64,000 nt of DNA, from NCBI GenBank assembly GCA_029260015.1, contig JAJDEB010000023.1, positions 481,457-545,456 on the forward strand. Direction: 5' to 3'. Every line of letters starts with the position of its first letter. Positions within the stretch are counted from its first letter, which is position 1. Positions 35,310-45,800 of this stretch are shown here, piece by piece. The position numbers and the translations under genes are program-made. Under the pieces are notes generated by a model, which was not told the origin of the DNA, searched no databases, and was given only the letters and a program-made list of their open reading frames with translations. The stretch comes from Phycisphaerae bacterium. GTDB lineage: Bacteria; Planctomycetota; Phycisphaerae; UBA1845.

Positions 35310-36423
35310 CAGCCGGATCGATCCTCACTTGGGTCAATGGTTGCGGTGGAAGCGCGCTGATCTGCTCGGCGATGAGGTCGGCCATCCTTAGATGACCCAA
35401 CGTTGAAAAGTGAATTGAGTCGCGAAAGCAGGCTTTTTCCCGGGGAATTGTTCGATCGGCGTCAGCCAACCGCACACCGCGTTCGCTTGCCGCCTGCCGG
35501 ATCGCATCATTGTAGCGCTCGTACGCGTCGATAAGTCCATCGACGCCAAGCTGTGGATTAAAAAAGCACGCCGTCGCCGCGAGCCTCGCGCGGGTCGCGG
35601 GTGGCTGATCGGCTGAAAACGCCCGGGCAAACGTGCAAACGATCACGTCGGCTTGGGTCTTCTGACATTCGGCAATCAGTTCCGACATCGCGGTTTCAAA
35701 ACGTTCGATGCCGCGCTGATCAACGCGCCTGTCCCGATTGCGTCGGAATTGTCCGGCACGCAGCGACGCTGTATTCGCCCGAACCAATTCGTACGCCAGC
35801 GACACACCTTCGACATGTCGCGATAGCGATGGCATTCCGTATGAAACGCCTTGCCCACCTCCGAACTGCCGACGCGTGTGGGCGGCGATGTCCGTTGCTG
35901 CGTGACACACAACGACGACATCCGGATTGAAACGGGCCAATGACCGCCGAAAGTTCTGAAGACTCTGCGTCACCGTGTAACCCGGCACCGCCCCATTGAG
36001 AACTTCAAAGTGCTTGTCCTTTTGCGACGCGTTGAGGCGCTCGGAAAGCTGCGTCGTCCAGATTTCGGCGTCGTCATCGTCGGGTTGGCCAAACGTCGTG
36101 GACGCACCGATACAAAGCACGCGCGTCACACCCGGAGCTTTCTCAATTTCAAAGTCTGCACCGCGAAGCCCCCACTTGTTGATGGTCGTTTTGGCCTGAC
36201 CGACGCGCGAGACTGCCCCGGCTTTGATGACGCGTCCGAGTTGTGGGTCGGATTCGTAAATGCCCTGCTGCGTCCCCGTCTCGCCGCGACGCACCCACGC
36301 GCGAACGCGGACTGTCGCCTCGGCCATCAGCAGAAATGCGACGGTCCAGACGCACACTGCCACCAGGCGGCGCGAGCGAAACACCGCCCCTACCATCCGA
36401 CTTGTCAGGGTTAATTCTTGCAT
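35296..36423 (-). CDS. SGNH/GDSL hydrolase-like membrane protein
   Basis: A 375-residue protein. One N-terminal helix (LVAVCVWTVAFLLMAEATVRV) anchors a periplasmic SGNH-type domain: block I in VLCIGASTTFGQ has Ser in the GxS position, block III-like VVVCHAATDIA, and the C-terminal DSIHFSTLGH supplies the Asp and His. Such proteins act with MBOAT acyltransferases (as AlgX/AlgJ or DltD do) to place acyl groups on exported polymers. The ATG at 36423 fits the membrane start; an open frame runs to 36792 without signals. It is coupled to the MBOAT gene by a 14-base overlap. Confidence 0.9.
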   Translation of the reverse strand: MQELTLTSRMVGAVFRSRRLVAVCVWTVAFLLMAEATVRVRAWVRRGETGTQQGIYESDPQLGRVIKAGAVSRVGQAKTTINKWGLRGADFEIEKAPGVTRVLCIGASTTFGQPDDDDAEIWTTQLSERLNASQKDKHFEVLNGAVPGYTVTQSLQNFRRSLARFNPDVVVVCHAATDIAAHTRRQFGGGQGVSYGMPSLSRHVEGVSLAYELVRANTASLRAGQFRRNRDRRVDQRGIERFETAMSELIAECQKTQADVIVCTFARAFSADQPPATRARLAATACFFNPQLGVDGLIDAYERYNDAIRQAASERGVRLADADRTIPREKACFRDSIHFSTLGHLRMADLIAEQISALPPQPLTQVRIDPADAVQ

Positions 36424-36651
36424 GTTTATAAGGGTTATTTCGGCCTTGCGCCGTCTGTAATAGAGTTGTTTTCGGACGGTGCAAACTGGAACCGCGTTTC
36501 CCGAGTTTACAACAGGCAATTGGCCAATCCAGCGGCCTGAATCTGCGCGCTGTTTGGTCTGAATTGACACGCGTTCGAGTGACACGATTTGCCGGATCAT
36601 TGGCTGGCTGTGACAATCGAGCCCGGAACAATTAAAAGGACTATCTGGCAA

Positions 36652-39183
36652 ATGCCCGACCTGACTGACAATCCGAAACCTTCCAATCGCGTCGCCCTGG
36701 CGGTGATCGTGTTGGCTGCGCTCGTGATGGGGGCTCCTTCGATTGGCGGAGGTTATCTCTCCGGCGACGACATCCAACTCGTGCGCGACCACTACTTAGT
36801 CAATCGTCCATCGCTTTCTCATGCTGGTCAGTTGTTTTCGATCGTACACCGCGACCTGTATCAGCCGGTGGCGATGCTTAGCCTGTCTCTTGACTTCGTT
36901 GTGATTCGTCTGCTTGGATTGACTCCGACGGATGTGAGCATGAACTCTGTCGCCTGGGTCGCGCACTCGCACAATGTCGGCTTGCACGCGATCAACTCGC
37001 TATTAGTTTATTTGCTTCTCGTGCGCATCACGAATCGTCGCGGCATGGCGTTTGTCGCGGCCCTGATCTTTGCCGTCCATCCGCTCAATGTCGAATCCGT
37101 CGCCTGGATCAACGGGCGGATGATGCTGCTTTCAACAATGTTTCTGCTCCTGACGATGCTGTCGATGGAGCGGTGGCGGGCGTCGGCGCATTGGATCTGG
37201 ATGGTGACCGCAATCGTTCTCGCGGCGCTGTGTATGACGAGTAAAGTGCGCGTTTGTTTGCCGGTGCTGCTGTTGATTCCACCCTTATATACAAGCATGC
37301 AACCGGCGAAGCGCTGGTGGGTGGGCTGGTGCGCGATCTCGGTGGTCACCTTGGCGTTCGCGTGGATCAACTGGAATGCAAGTCGATCGATGATCTCCAG
37401 CGGCGTTGATCATCTGCAAGGGTCAGCCACCGCCCGAACGATTCTGGCGTTGGGTTGGTACGCGATACGGTTGTTCGTTCCAGTTGGATTGTCGCCGTTT
37501 CATCCTGCCGACCAGAACATCAGATGGTCGCATCCTGACATTGCGATCAGCTTGATCGCGCTCGCTGTCATGTTGATTGGCATTGCGGCGTCAGTGCGCA
37601 AAACGCGGACGGGTGTTCTCGCAGCATTATGGGTCATCAGTTCGCTGGCAGTGACATTGCCATTTATTCCTTCGCGCAACCAACTCGTCGCCGAGCGGTA
37701 CATGTATCTCCCCATAATCGGAGCGTGCTGGATTATTGGGGCGCTGCTGACGTTCGCGGCTGCGAAGTGTCTTGGCAAAACGCATCGAAGTACCCGGAAT
37801 GCGATCAACGTTTCCGTCCTTGCAACCGCCTGCGTCGCTTTGATTGTCGGGAGTTGGCAGGCGATTCCACATTATCGCAACGACATCGCCCGATCGGCAA
37901 GAATACTTGCGCTATACCCTCACCATCCCGACTCTGCGACCGCTCACGGGTGGAGTCTCTTTTTGGGTGGCAAGTATCTCGACGCCATTGACACTGTAAA
38001 CCAAGCGTTGAAACAACCCGGTTCACCGAAGACTAGTGAAGCGAATCAAATCATTGGCATGTCGCAACTCGCTCTGGGGCGGACGCGAGATGCGATCGAG
38101 TCATTGCGAAATGCTGTCGCCGCCGACCCCGAAGATGGCAAAGCCCATCACCGCCTTGGCATCGCGCTAGAACGCGTTGGTCAATACGACGAAGCGCTTG
38201 TCGAACATCAAAAGTGCGCTGACCTTCTTCCGAATTTCAATCCCGGCTTGCTGCGATTGGCTCGAGTGCATCAGCACTTGAAGCATCCCGAAGAAGCGCG
38301 ACGCGTCTATGAACTGATGATCGAAAACAATCCATTCGACCCGGTGCCCGTCGCTTCGATTGCCGAAATCGAAATGGCCAACGGTCAATACAAATCAGCG
38401 CTGGCAAAATTCGATGGCTTGCTTTCGCGATTCTCCGAATACCTTCCTGCACAAATCAATGCCGGCGTTTGTGCTAACGCGCTTGGCCAATACGACACCG
38501 CTGCAAATCACTTTCGTCGGGCACTTGCTATCGATCCGGAAGCGGAACTGGCGACACGTGGATTGGCCGACAGCCTGATCGCCAAGTCTGATCGAACCGC
38601 TGCGGCTCAGGTGATTGATGCCTATCTCGCCCTCCATCCGACGAATCGCAACCTTCTCGACCTTTCCGTCCGCAACGCCTTGGCATTGAACAATCCTGTT
38701 ACCGCGGCCAATCATCTGGTCGGCGCGATGAAGCTTGAACCGCTAGCCGCAGACTTGCTCGGCAAGTACGCGTGGCTTAGCGCTTTGGCGGGGCAATGGC
38801 CACTGGCTGAGCAGTCGACGCGGAAGGCATTGCAAATTGATGAGGGTGAGCGATATGCGCGGTTTGTAGCTTGCGGCATCGCCATTCAGAATTCTGATCC
38901 ACAACTAGCGATTGGGATTGCTAAAGCCCTTCTAAGCGATCAAAGTTTAGCGAATGCGACGACGTTCGATGACTTCAATGCGGTGCTGCAAGGCTGCGCC
39001 GAGACGCAACCGGAAAATCCATGGCCTTACTATGTGTTGTGTTTAACAAGCAGCCGCACAAGTCACTTCGATCTGTCGCAACTGGCAGCCGCTGAATTCA
39101 AAAAGCGATTGAACGATCCAGAATGGATTGAGAAAATTGAAGCTTTAAAAAATGAGTCGCAGCGCGAAGTCGATCAACAATGA
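36652..39183 (+). CDS. GT-C-like multi-pass membrane protein with TPR repeats (TMTC-like)
   Basis: An 843-residue protein. The first ~400 residues have about ten helices with an early acidic luminal loop (GGYLSGDDIQLVRDHY) and HPLNVESVAWINGR, the layout of TMTC-like and other GT-C glycosyltransferases. The C-terminal ~430 residues are TPR repeats (GKAHHRLGIALERVGQYDEALVEH and QYDTAANHFRRALAIDPEAE are clear units). It may transfer a lipid-linked sugar to a protein, with the TPR part binding the acceptor; this is inferred. ATG at 36652 with AAAAGGA eleven bases upstream. It is divergent from the SGNH gene. Confidence 0.85.
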   Translation: MPDLTDNPKPSNRVALAVIVLAALVMGAPSIGGGYLSGDDIQLVRDHYLVNRPSLSHAGQLFSIVHRDLYQPVAMLSLSLDFVVIRLLGLTPTDVSMNSVAWVAHSHNVGLHAINSLLVYLLLVRITNRRGMAFVAALIFAVHPLNVESVAWINGRMMLLSTMFLLLTMLSMERWRASAHWIWMVTAIVLAALCMTSKVRVCLPVLLLIPPLYTSMQPAKRWWVGWCAISVVTLAFAWINWNASRSMISSGVDHLQGSATARTILALGWYAIRLFVPVGLSPFHPADQNIRWSHPDIAISLIALAVMLIGIAASVRKTRTGVLAALWVISSLAVTLPFIPSRNQLVAERYMYLPIIGACWIIGALLTFAAAKCLGKTHRSTRNAINVSVLATACVALIVGSWQAIPHYRNDIARSARILALYPHHPDSATAHGWSLFLGGKYLDAIDTVNQALKQPGSPKTSEANQIIGMSQLALGRTRDAIESLRNAVAADPEDGKAHHRLGIALERVGQYDEALVEHQKCADLLPNFNPGLLRLARVHQHLKHPEEARRVYELMIENNPFDPVPVASIAEIEMANGQYKSALAKFDGLLSRFSEYLPAQINAGVCANALGQYDTAANHFRRALAIDPEAELATRGLADSLIAKSDRTAAAQVIDAYLALHPTNRNLLDLSVRNALALNNPVTAANHLVGAMKLEPLAADLLGKYAWLSALAGQWPLAEQSTRKALQIDEGERYARFVACGIAIQNSDPQLAIGIAKALLSDQSLANATTFDDFNAVLQGCAETQPENPWPYYVLCLTSSRTSHFDLSQLAAAEFKKRLNDPEWIEKIEALKNESQREVDQQ

Positions 39184-39206
39184 TGAACGTTGAGAAACCG
39201 CCACGC

Positions 39207-39280
39207 GTAATGTGGGCTGTGCCCACCGCAGTTTGAATGTATGGCTGGCAAAACGGATTGGTGGGCACGGCCCACCCTAC
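39207..39280. repeat. GTAG-footed inverted hairpin pair, type B (left arm decayed)
   Basis: The right arm, 39260-39280, is a perfect GGTGGGC/GCCCACC-GTAG copy; the left arm, 39207-39227, has GTAATGTGGGCTGT, so its foot has changed. It lies between convergent genes. Confidence 0.8.
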
Positions 39281-39315
39281 GGATCGCAGTAATAAGAATC
39301 CGACCCTCGCCTACA

Positions 39316-40632
39316 CTATGATTGGGTCGAATCAGGCTCTACCTGCACCGGCGCGGGGACCAACGACATCAACCGCAAACTCTGTAGCGCCACCGTTGGA
39401 CTTTGCAACTGATTGGTAAACCATCCGATGATGTTCTGATCGAACAAGCGCTGCTGACTCGCCAGGTGGAACTCGACGCGATTCAAACCAAGGCGCACTA
39501 GCGATTCATCGAGGCGATTCTTGCCTGAATGCTGCGCCTCCGCCCGCGCGAAGAACACGACAGCACTGAAGTCGTGAATGTGTTGGTGCATACCGGCGAT
39601 GATGCTCAGCCGCGTTCCCATCAACGTGCGTTGCCAGATGCGCGAACGCATGTATCGGAGGAGCAAGTCGGTGGCTGCGTCGTCTATCTCGGGTTCGATC
39701 GGATGGGCGAGCACTTCGTTGATGTCGATGTTACGCCCCATTAATCGCGACGGGTACACGCCATTCAATCGAGCGAGCGACATGAGCTTGGGGAACATGG
39801 TCAACCGCTTCCAGAAACTCATGCTAAACGACGACGATGCCGGCACCGTGTCGCGGAAAACTGTTGACGCGAATAGCAACCGTGCCGGGCTCGACGCATC
39901 CGCCGGTTTCGTGTACGCGGTGATCTCCGTCACATCGGGCATGTCGGGAAGTTTGGCGTCTGTCCGAAGCAGTTCGATGAGTGTCGTGTCAGTCTCGTTG
40001 GACGACACCTGCTGCTTGTAGCGCCGCACACCAACCAAAAGTGAAAGGGCGGCAGAGAAGCGCGTCCACATGTCCCCTTCGCGAGACGATTCGAAAATGC
40101 GCCACATGCGTTCATACAAAGCTTCCGCTTCATCCACCGACAACGTGCATTGCGGATCGAGTTGAACGCGCGCGTCCTTGCTAGTGGGTCGCTCACTCGC
40201 TTCAACGACAGCTTGAATGTCTTCGAGCTGGTCGGCTAATTGCGGGCCCCGTTTCGACTGGACAGCCGGGCAGCCGAAGTCCACCGAGATGCGATCATCG
40301 ATGGGCGTTTCGGTCACGGTATAGGGGAATTTCAAACACGGGTAGGGTTTCGCCTCGGGTCCCATTTCCTTGTGAATGATGCAGAGTCCGTCGGTATCGA
40401 GAAACAAACAGCGCGTCCCTTCACCCTTGGCGAGCACATAGTATTGCTCGGGTGTTTCCTTGTCGGCGTGGTAGAACTTCTTGCCTGCGAGTTGTGGATA
40501 AGCGCCAAAGTCATGCTTGGTGAGCGCGTCGGCTTTGTCGCGCTCGATCAGCGTGCCCCAGGGCTGGTCGCAACACTTGGTGCAGCTACCGCACGAGAAC
40601 TTCGTTTCCGGATCGAGTACCTGTAGGCGCAT
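39316..40632 (-). CDS. YkgJ-family cysteine-cluster protein
   Basis: A 438-residue protein whose N-terminus carries the CGSCTKCC cluster (residues 14-21) followed by CLFLDTDGLCIIH and PYPCLKFPY, the YkgJ-type zinc/iron-chelating cysteine pattern. The remaining ~300 residues are helical and unfamiliar. Members are predicted metal-binding oxidoreductases; no activity is established. ATG at 40632 follows AAGGGA seven bases upstream. It stands alone between the repeat and the acyltransferase gene. Confidence 0.88.
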   Translation of the reverse strand: MRLQVLDPETKFSCGSCTKCCDQPWGTLIERDKADALTKHDFGAYPQLAGKKFYHADKETPEQYYVLAKGEGTRCLFLDTDGLCIIHKEMGPEAKPYPCLKFPYTVTETPIDDRISVDFGCPAVQSKRGPQLADQLEDIQAVVEASERPTSKDARVQLDPQCTLSVDEAEALYERMWRIFESSREGDMWTRFSAALSLLVGVRRYKQQVSSNETDTTLIELLRTDAKLPDMPDVTEITAYTKPADASSPARLLFASTVFRDTVPASSSFSMSFWKRLTMFPKLMSLARLNGVYPSRLMGRNIDINEVLAHPIEPEIDDAATDLLLRYMRSRIWQRTLMGTRLSIIAGMHQHIHDFSAVVFFARAEAQHSGKNRLDESLVRLGLNRVEFHLASQQRLFDQNIIGWFTNQLQSPTVALQSLRLMSLVPAPVQVEPDSTQS

Positions 40633-40782
40633 GGATCATCCCTTCTTACCTGTGCAGATGGTATTCTTTAGGGTCTGTCGGAAGGCTTGGGGATTCGCTT
40701 AACGCTGAGCCGGTCGATTCAGCGAATATTCGGACAATTCTCGAAAGTGGGCCCGATAAAATGCTGAGTTTCCGGCTCGCAA

Positions 40783-41523
40783 TCAGGCATGCTTATTTCG
40801 TTGGCTTGCAGCGTGCAACAACGGCGCGACCAACGTTTGAGCGCTGAGTTGATCGGTGGCGACCTCGCGATGGGTGGATTGATTTGAAACGGTGTGGCGT
40901 TTGGTACGGGCCGGGACACCTACGACTGTCGATTGCGGTGAGACATCGTCAATCACGACAGCCCCTGCGCCGACGATCGCATGATGACCAATCTGTACCG
41001 ATTGAATCACCGTCGCCCCGATCCCAATAAATGCGCCGGCTTGTACGTTGACGCGACCGGCTAGGCGAGCGCCGGGGCAAACGTGACTGCCCGGTGCAAT
41101 CATCGATTCGTGGTCAACAATACAGCCCGTATTCAAGATAACCGAGTCGCCGATATGGCAGTGGGCACACACCAGAGCGCCGGCTGCGATGACGATATTG
41201 CTTCCGAGCGAAACGCTTTGGGCAAGGTTGGCTGACGGATGAATGGCGTTGATTAGGACGAATCCCATCGAAGATATCTTGTCTGCGAATTCGCGCCGAA
41301 TTCCATTGTCACCGATGGCAACGATCGCTGCATCGACGCCCAACTCGTCGCGTAGAGCCGGTAAATCGTCAAGCGTGCCCAACACGGGCCGGCCATCCAT
41401 ACGCGTGCCGATCAGCGACGGATCAGAATCGACAAAGCCAGCCACCTGATGAGCACCGGTTCGTAACAGGATGTCGAGGACAACGCGGCCATGCCCGCCA
41501 GCCCCCACAATCACGCTTCGCAT
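40783..41523 (-). CDS. NeuD/PglD-like sugar O- or N-acyltransferase
   Basis: A 246-residue protein. A Rossmann-like N-terminus (SVIVGAGGHGRVVLDIL) precedes a left-handed beta helix of hexapeptide repeats (IVIAAGALVCAHCHIG, SVILNTGCIVDHESMI, HAIVGAGAVVIDDV). The catalytic His is in the IVDHES block. This is the NeuD/PglD type, which acetylates amino-sugars or sialic acids with acetyl-CoA for surface glycans. ATG at 41523. The C-terminus has an extra tail past the usual VVGVPAR end. It fits the nearby exopolysaccharide-related genes. Confidence 0.92.
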   Translation of the reverse strand: MRSVIVGAGGHGRVVLDILLRTGAHQVAGFVDSDPSLIGTRMDGRPVLGTLDDLPALRDELGVDAAIVAIGDNGIRREFADKISSMGFVLINAIHPSANLAQSVSLGSNIVIAAGALVCAHCHIGDSVILNTGCIVDHESMIAPGSHVCPGARLAGRVNVQAGAFIGIGATVIQSVQIGHHAIVGAGAVVIDDVSPQSTVVGVPARTKRHTVSNQSTHREVATDQLSAQTLVAPLLHAASQRNKHA

Positions 41524-41883
41524 AAGCTCGCAACCTTTGACTGCATCTCGATAAAACTAGCTTCGACCTCTATTAGAGCCCTCCCTGAATTATCGGACGC
41601 CACCGGGAGCGTCTGAACATGTGGCGCGATTGGTTCGTAGAAATCAGACGTGAACCGCCGGTTTTGTGTCTTTGGCACCCGGAACAATTAGCCGATAAGT
41701 TGTTTTCTACGTGCGAGTTATGCAATATCGCAGCTGAGGCTGTAGCTCGGGACTCACAGAGGTGTTCGTTTGACGGTTTTTTGGGGTAGCATTACCCTCA
41801 CGGCCTCGAAAGAAGCAGATCCCGGGCGACTTGCACATGAACCTGACTTGCACAAAAACTGATTCAACGCGACAGGATTGAAC
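41524..41883. other. Intergenic region upstream of the EpsI-like gene
   Basis: About 360 bases between divergent genes. A small hairpin (GGGTA-GCAT-TACCC, about 41784-41797) follows a TTGACG at about 41770 that lacks a convincing -10. Two ACTTGCAC copies lie near 41829 and 41847. No sigma-54 consensus could be confirmed. Confidence 0.4.
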
Positions 41884-42672
41884 ATGACCAATCACCACCG
41901 AGCCCGAGCCCACGGACTACTTGGGATTCCGTTTCTGTTGGCGTGTGCCTTGCTCTTGGGCGCTCATTTTTTCGTTGGACAGACGTTCTTCAAGAACGGG
42001 TTCGGTCAGGAAAAGGAGATGTTGGAACTCCGCAAGCCCTTAGGCCAAATGAGCAAGGAGAACCTGGACAGGTATAATTTCAAAACCAACCTGAATATCA
42101 GCCCAGAAGTTGAAGATGCGCTGGGAGCCAAAGATTATCTAAGTTGGCTCTTCGTCGATTCTTCAGTCAAAGACCTAAAAGACCCACTTCGCTACATACG
42201 ATTGTTCGTCACTTACTATTCCGGTGGGCGAGACCTTGTGCCCCACACTCCCGACGAATGTTTTCTTGGCGCGGGGTATCAGGCCATCGAGAAGGACAAC
42301 ATGACCCTCCCGATCAACTCACTTGATCTGGATATGTCGATTCGCGCACTCACGTTCCAAAAGAGCGACGTATTTGGCCGGGACAAGCCAACGGTACTGT
42401 ACACGTTTCATTGCAATGGCGACTTCACGGAAACACGCACCGGAGTGCGCGCGAGAATCAATTCGCCACTCAACAAATACGCCTATTTCTGCAAGATTGA
42501 AATCAGCTTTGGTGGGGCAAGTCGAGACATTGGCAGTCCGGAGCGATCAGAAAGCATCGAAGCCGCCCGCGAATTCCTGAATGTTATCCTTCCGCGCCTG
42601 GTCAACGATCACCTGCCGGATTGGGAATCTGCCACGAGGGAAAATGAGCCTGTGGCTGACACGTCCAGTTGA
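41884..42672 (+). CDS. EpsI-like exosortase-associated protein
   Basis: A 262-residue protein with one N-terminal helix (LLGIPFLLACALLLGAHFFVG). The body has YYSGGRDLVPHTPDECFLG, the best-conserved block of the EpsI/DUF3485 family, which occurs with exosortases and exopolysaccharide biosynthesis. The exosortase itself is not in the window. ATG at 41884 with AGGA six bases upstream; a TTG two codons earlier overlaps that site. It is probably in one unit with the giant TPR gene 181 bases downstream. Confidence 0.82.
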   Translation: MTNHHRARAHGLLGIPFLLACALLLGAHFFVGQTFFKNGFGQEKEMLELRKPLGQMSKENLDRYNFKTNLNISPEVEDALGAKDYLSWLFVDSSVKDLKDPLRYIRLFVTYYSGGRDLVPHTPDECFLGAGYQAIEKDNMTLPINSLDLDMSIRALTFQKSDVFGRDKPTVLYTFHCNGDFTETRTGVRARINSPLNKYAYFCKIEISFGGASRDIGSPERSESIEAAREFLNVILPRLVNDHLPDWESATRENEPVADTSS

Positions 42673-42853
42673 TCGCACGGCGTTGGAATTGGGCAAAACT
42701 GCAAATCAAGTTATGATGTGAGGCTGGATTTTGAGGGTCGGGTTGCACAATGATGTGCCCGAATCCTAAATCTCCAGGACAATCGAATAACCCGTCGCCC
42801 GGATTGATTGGCGCGGCGACATCTTAATCAAATGAATTCGGTGGAATTTTATC

Positions 42854-45800
42854 ATGGCAAAGAGAGTTAATAAGAACCTGATTGCGGGACTGACGGCGCT
42901 TGCTTTTGTTGTCATCACTGCTGCAGGCCTTCTGCTTGTTCAACAGGGCAAGCTCAGCGATCCAACCGAACTTGTCGCGCGGGCTGAAGAGTTCGCTGAG
43001 AAAGAGGATTGGGGACAAGCCGCAACCTACTATCGACGTGCTTACACTGCGTCGGAAGATCCAATCTACATGGTGCGATTCGCAGACATGCTGCGGTCAG
43101 CCGGAAACGATTTTGAGGCGCTCAGCAAATATCGCGACGCAAATGTCGTCGATCCGGACCTTGTTGAAGCGCGGGAAAAGACGCTCGAAATCGAATTTGA
43201 GATGGCCGACATGGTGTCCGGTACGAACAACTGGATCAACGTTAAGGAAACGGCTGACTCTATCCTGAATATTGACGGTCATGAATCGCATGCGCGGGCG
43301 ATTTTCTGCAAAGGGGCAGCGCTTGTTCAACTCAAAGAACAAGACGAATCCAACGTCGAAGAAGGGCTGGAACTTCTCAAGAAGGCGGTGGAGCTTGCAC
43401 CAGACGAATTCGATTTCGCAAAGCGATTGGCTGTGTGCTATTCCGAGTTGGGTCGCGACGAAGAAGCCGAAGCCCAATACGCCAAGCTCATCGCCAGTAC
43501 AACAACCAAAGGGCGCGACGCTGCCGAAGCGCGATGCGATGCCGGGCGCCAGAAGTTCAGGGAAGGCGATTACGATGCGGCGGCGGCGTTTTATGCTGAC
43601 GCGATGAAGATGGCAGGTTCCGCAGATGACGTGCGGGGTCGGGTCCACCTCCGCACGGGAACGTTTTTGCTTGACTGTTGGCGTCAGATGAAAATGGGCG
43701 TCCGCGGTGAAGATCGCGTGGAAGTTTCCTCGGACGAAGAACTCGAAAAGACGTATGCAAATTCGGTCAAGGAATTGCGTGCTGCCATCGAATTAATCCC
43801 GGACGATTCCGACGTATACTTGCGCCTCGCCAGCCTTCAATCCATGAGAAATGAACATGACGACGCCATCGAAACGTATCAGGCGCGCCTCGATTTACCG
43901 TTTCCGCGCGAAGGATTCAACGCCATCCGCAGTCGCAGAAACCGATACATCCTCCTTCTTGGATTGGCAGATCAGTACATTTCGAAAGCACGCCTTGCTG
44001 AAACCGGTTCGGACGAACAGGAAGAGTTGGGCAAGAAAGCTGACGAACAGATTGAAGAAGCCCTCACCGAACTACCCAACGGAATGGATGCCTACTATTC
44101 GCGAGGCCGGCTTTTCTTGACGCTGCGTCGAAACCGTGAAGCCATTCGCTGGTTTGAGCGCGCAGAAGAATTGAGTCGGGGACTGCACTGGCAGAATCTT
44201 TACTTCCTGGCTGTCGCTCGACTCGGGGACAACCAGACCGGTGCGGCAAAAGATGCGATCAACAGAGCCATTCAAGATCCGACCGCGCCGGCAGATTGCT
44301 GGATCCTTTTTGCAAAAATTCTGATTGCGGAAAACAATCCCAATGAGGCCAGACTGGCGGCTGAGCACGCCCTCGAACTTTCACCGGAAAGCCAAGACGC
44401 GTTGCTTGTGCTGGCGGCTGCCCAGGAAAAACTGGGCCAAACTGATCTTGCTGAACGGGGAATCCGTGGGATGCAGGGAGGTTCACCCAAATTTATCGCA
44501 GGACAGGCAGCATTTATTGCTGGTCGCGGTGACCTCGAAGAAGCGCTCGTACGAATCGAAGCCGGACTGGTGGAATATCCCACATTCCCGCAGATCGTCG
44601 AAACCGCAGCCGCAATCTATTTGAAACTCGATCGAAAAGAGGACGCCAACCGCGTCATCGAAGACGCACTCGCCCAAGCGCCGGGTGATTTCGACCTTGA
44701 AGTGATCAAGATCAAATTCAGCGACCTGACACCCGAGGAGCGCATTGAGGAACTCCTCAAAAAAGTCAATGAGATTGATGACGAATACACCAGGGCGGTG
44801 CGCCTGGCTTCATATTATGGCGAACAAAAGGATCTCGAGAAACAATACGAACTCTTGGAGTCGGCTAAACAGTTGATCAAAGACAGAGCCACGCCATCCG
44901 CACGAAGCGCCGGCGTCGCGGGATTGCGTTTCATCGTCAATACGTTGTTCTCACTCGCCGTCGAGAGCGAGAATCCCGACCGCATGGATGCCTTGATCGC
45001 TGAGGCATCTGAATACGACGAGGGCAACGGATTGGATCGGGCCCATGGTCTGACATACCAAGGGCGCCGCCACCTTTATGACGGATTCATGGCCAACAAG
45101 AAGGCCTACGAAGCCACCCAAGATTCTCGCGACAAAGAAGCGGAAGCGTTGTTTGCAGAAGGTCGCAAGCATAACGAACGGGCTGTTGAAACCCTGCTGG
45201 AAGCGATTGAGCTATACCCCACTAATGGAGAAGCTTTCGCAGGTCTTGGTGACGCATATCGACGCCTTGGTGAGTTGAACGAAGCTCGGATCAATTACGA
45301 AAAGAGTATCGAATTGGTTCCGCAAAATGGCAAGGTACTCAAGCAGCTCGTCGTCATTGCGGACTCACTCGGCAACGATGAAGATTACAAGAAGTGGCTT
45401 AAGACCTGCAGGGATACTATTCCGGAAGATCCTTGGGTCATGGAGCGTACACTTCAGGCCAACGAAGAACTGGACCCCCGCGAAGGCATCGCCCGTCGCG
45501 AAGAATTGTTTAGAGATAACCCCGACGACGCCAGCAATATCAGACGGCTGGCCAGTCTTTATCTCAAGCTTGGTGACAACCAAAAAGCAGAAGAACGCAT
45601 CGACCAGATGCTCGCGACAACCGATGGCAAACGTTACTTAAGTAGCGCCGCCAAGATGTTGCGCGAACTGGGCAAGCCAGAAAAAGCCTTGGAGATTCTG
45701 CAGAAAAACCTATGGGATTCACCCAACGACAAAAAGGCAGAGGCGCAGTTGCTCATCGGTGAACATTACCGATCGGTTGGAAACCTTCAGGAAGCGGAGA

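Noticed and set aside
41660-41700. Sigma-54 promoter (TTGGCACCCGGAACAATT) upstream of the EpsI-like gene
   Set aside because: The -24 half is plausible but the -12 GC is missing at the required spacing.
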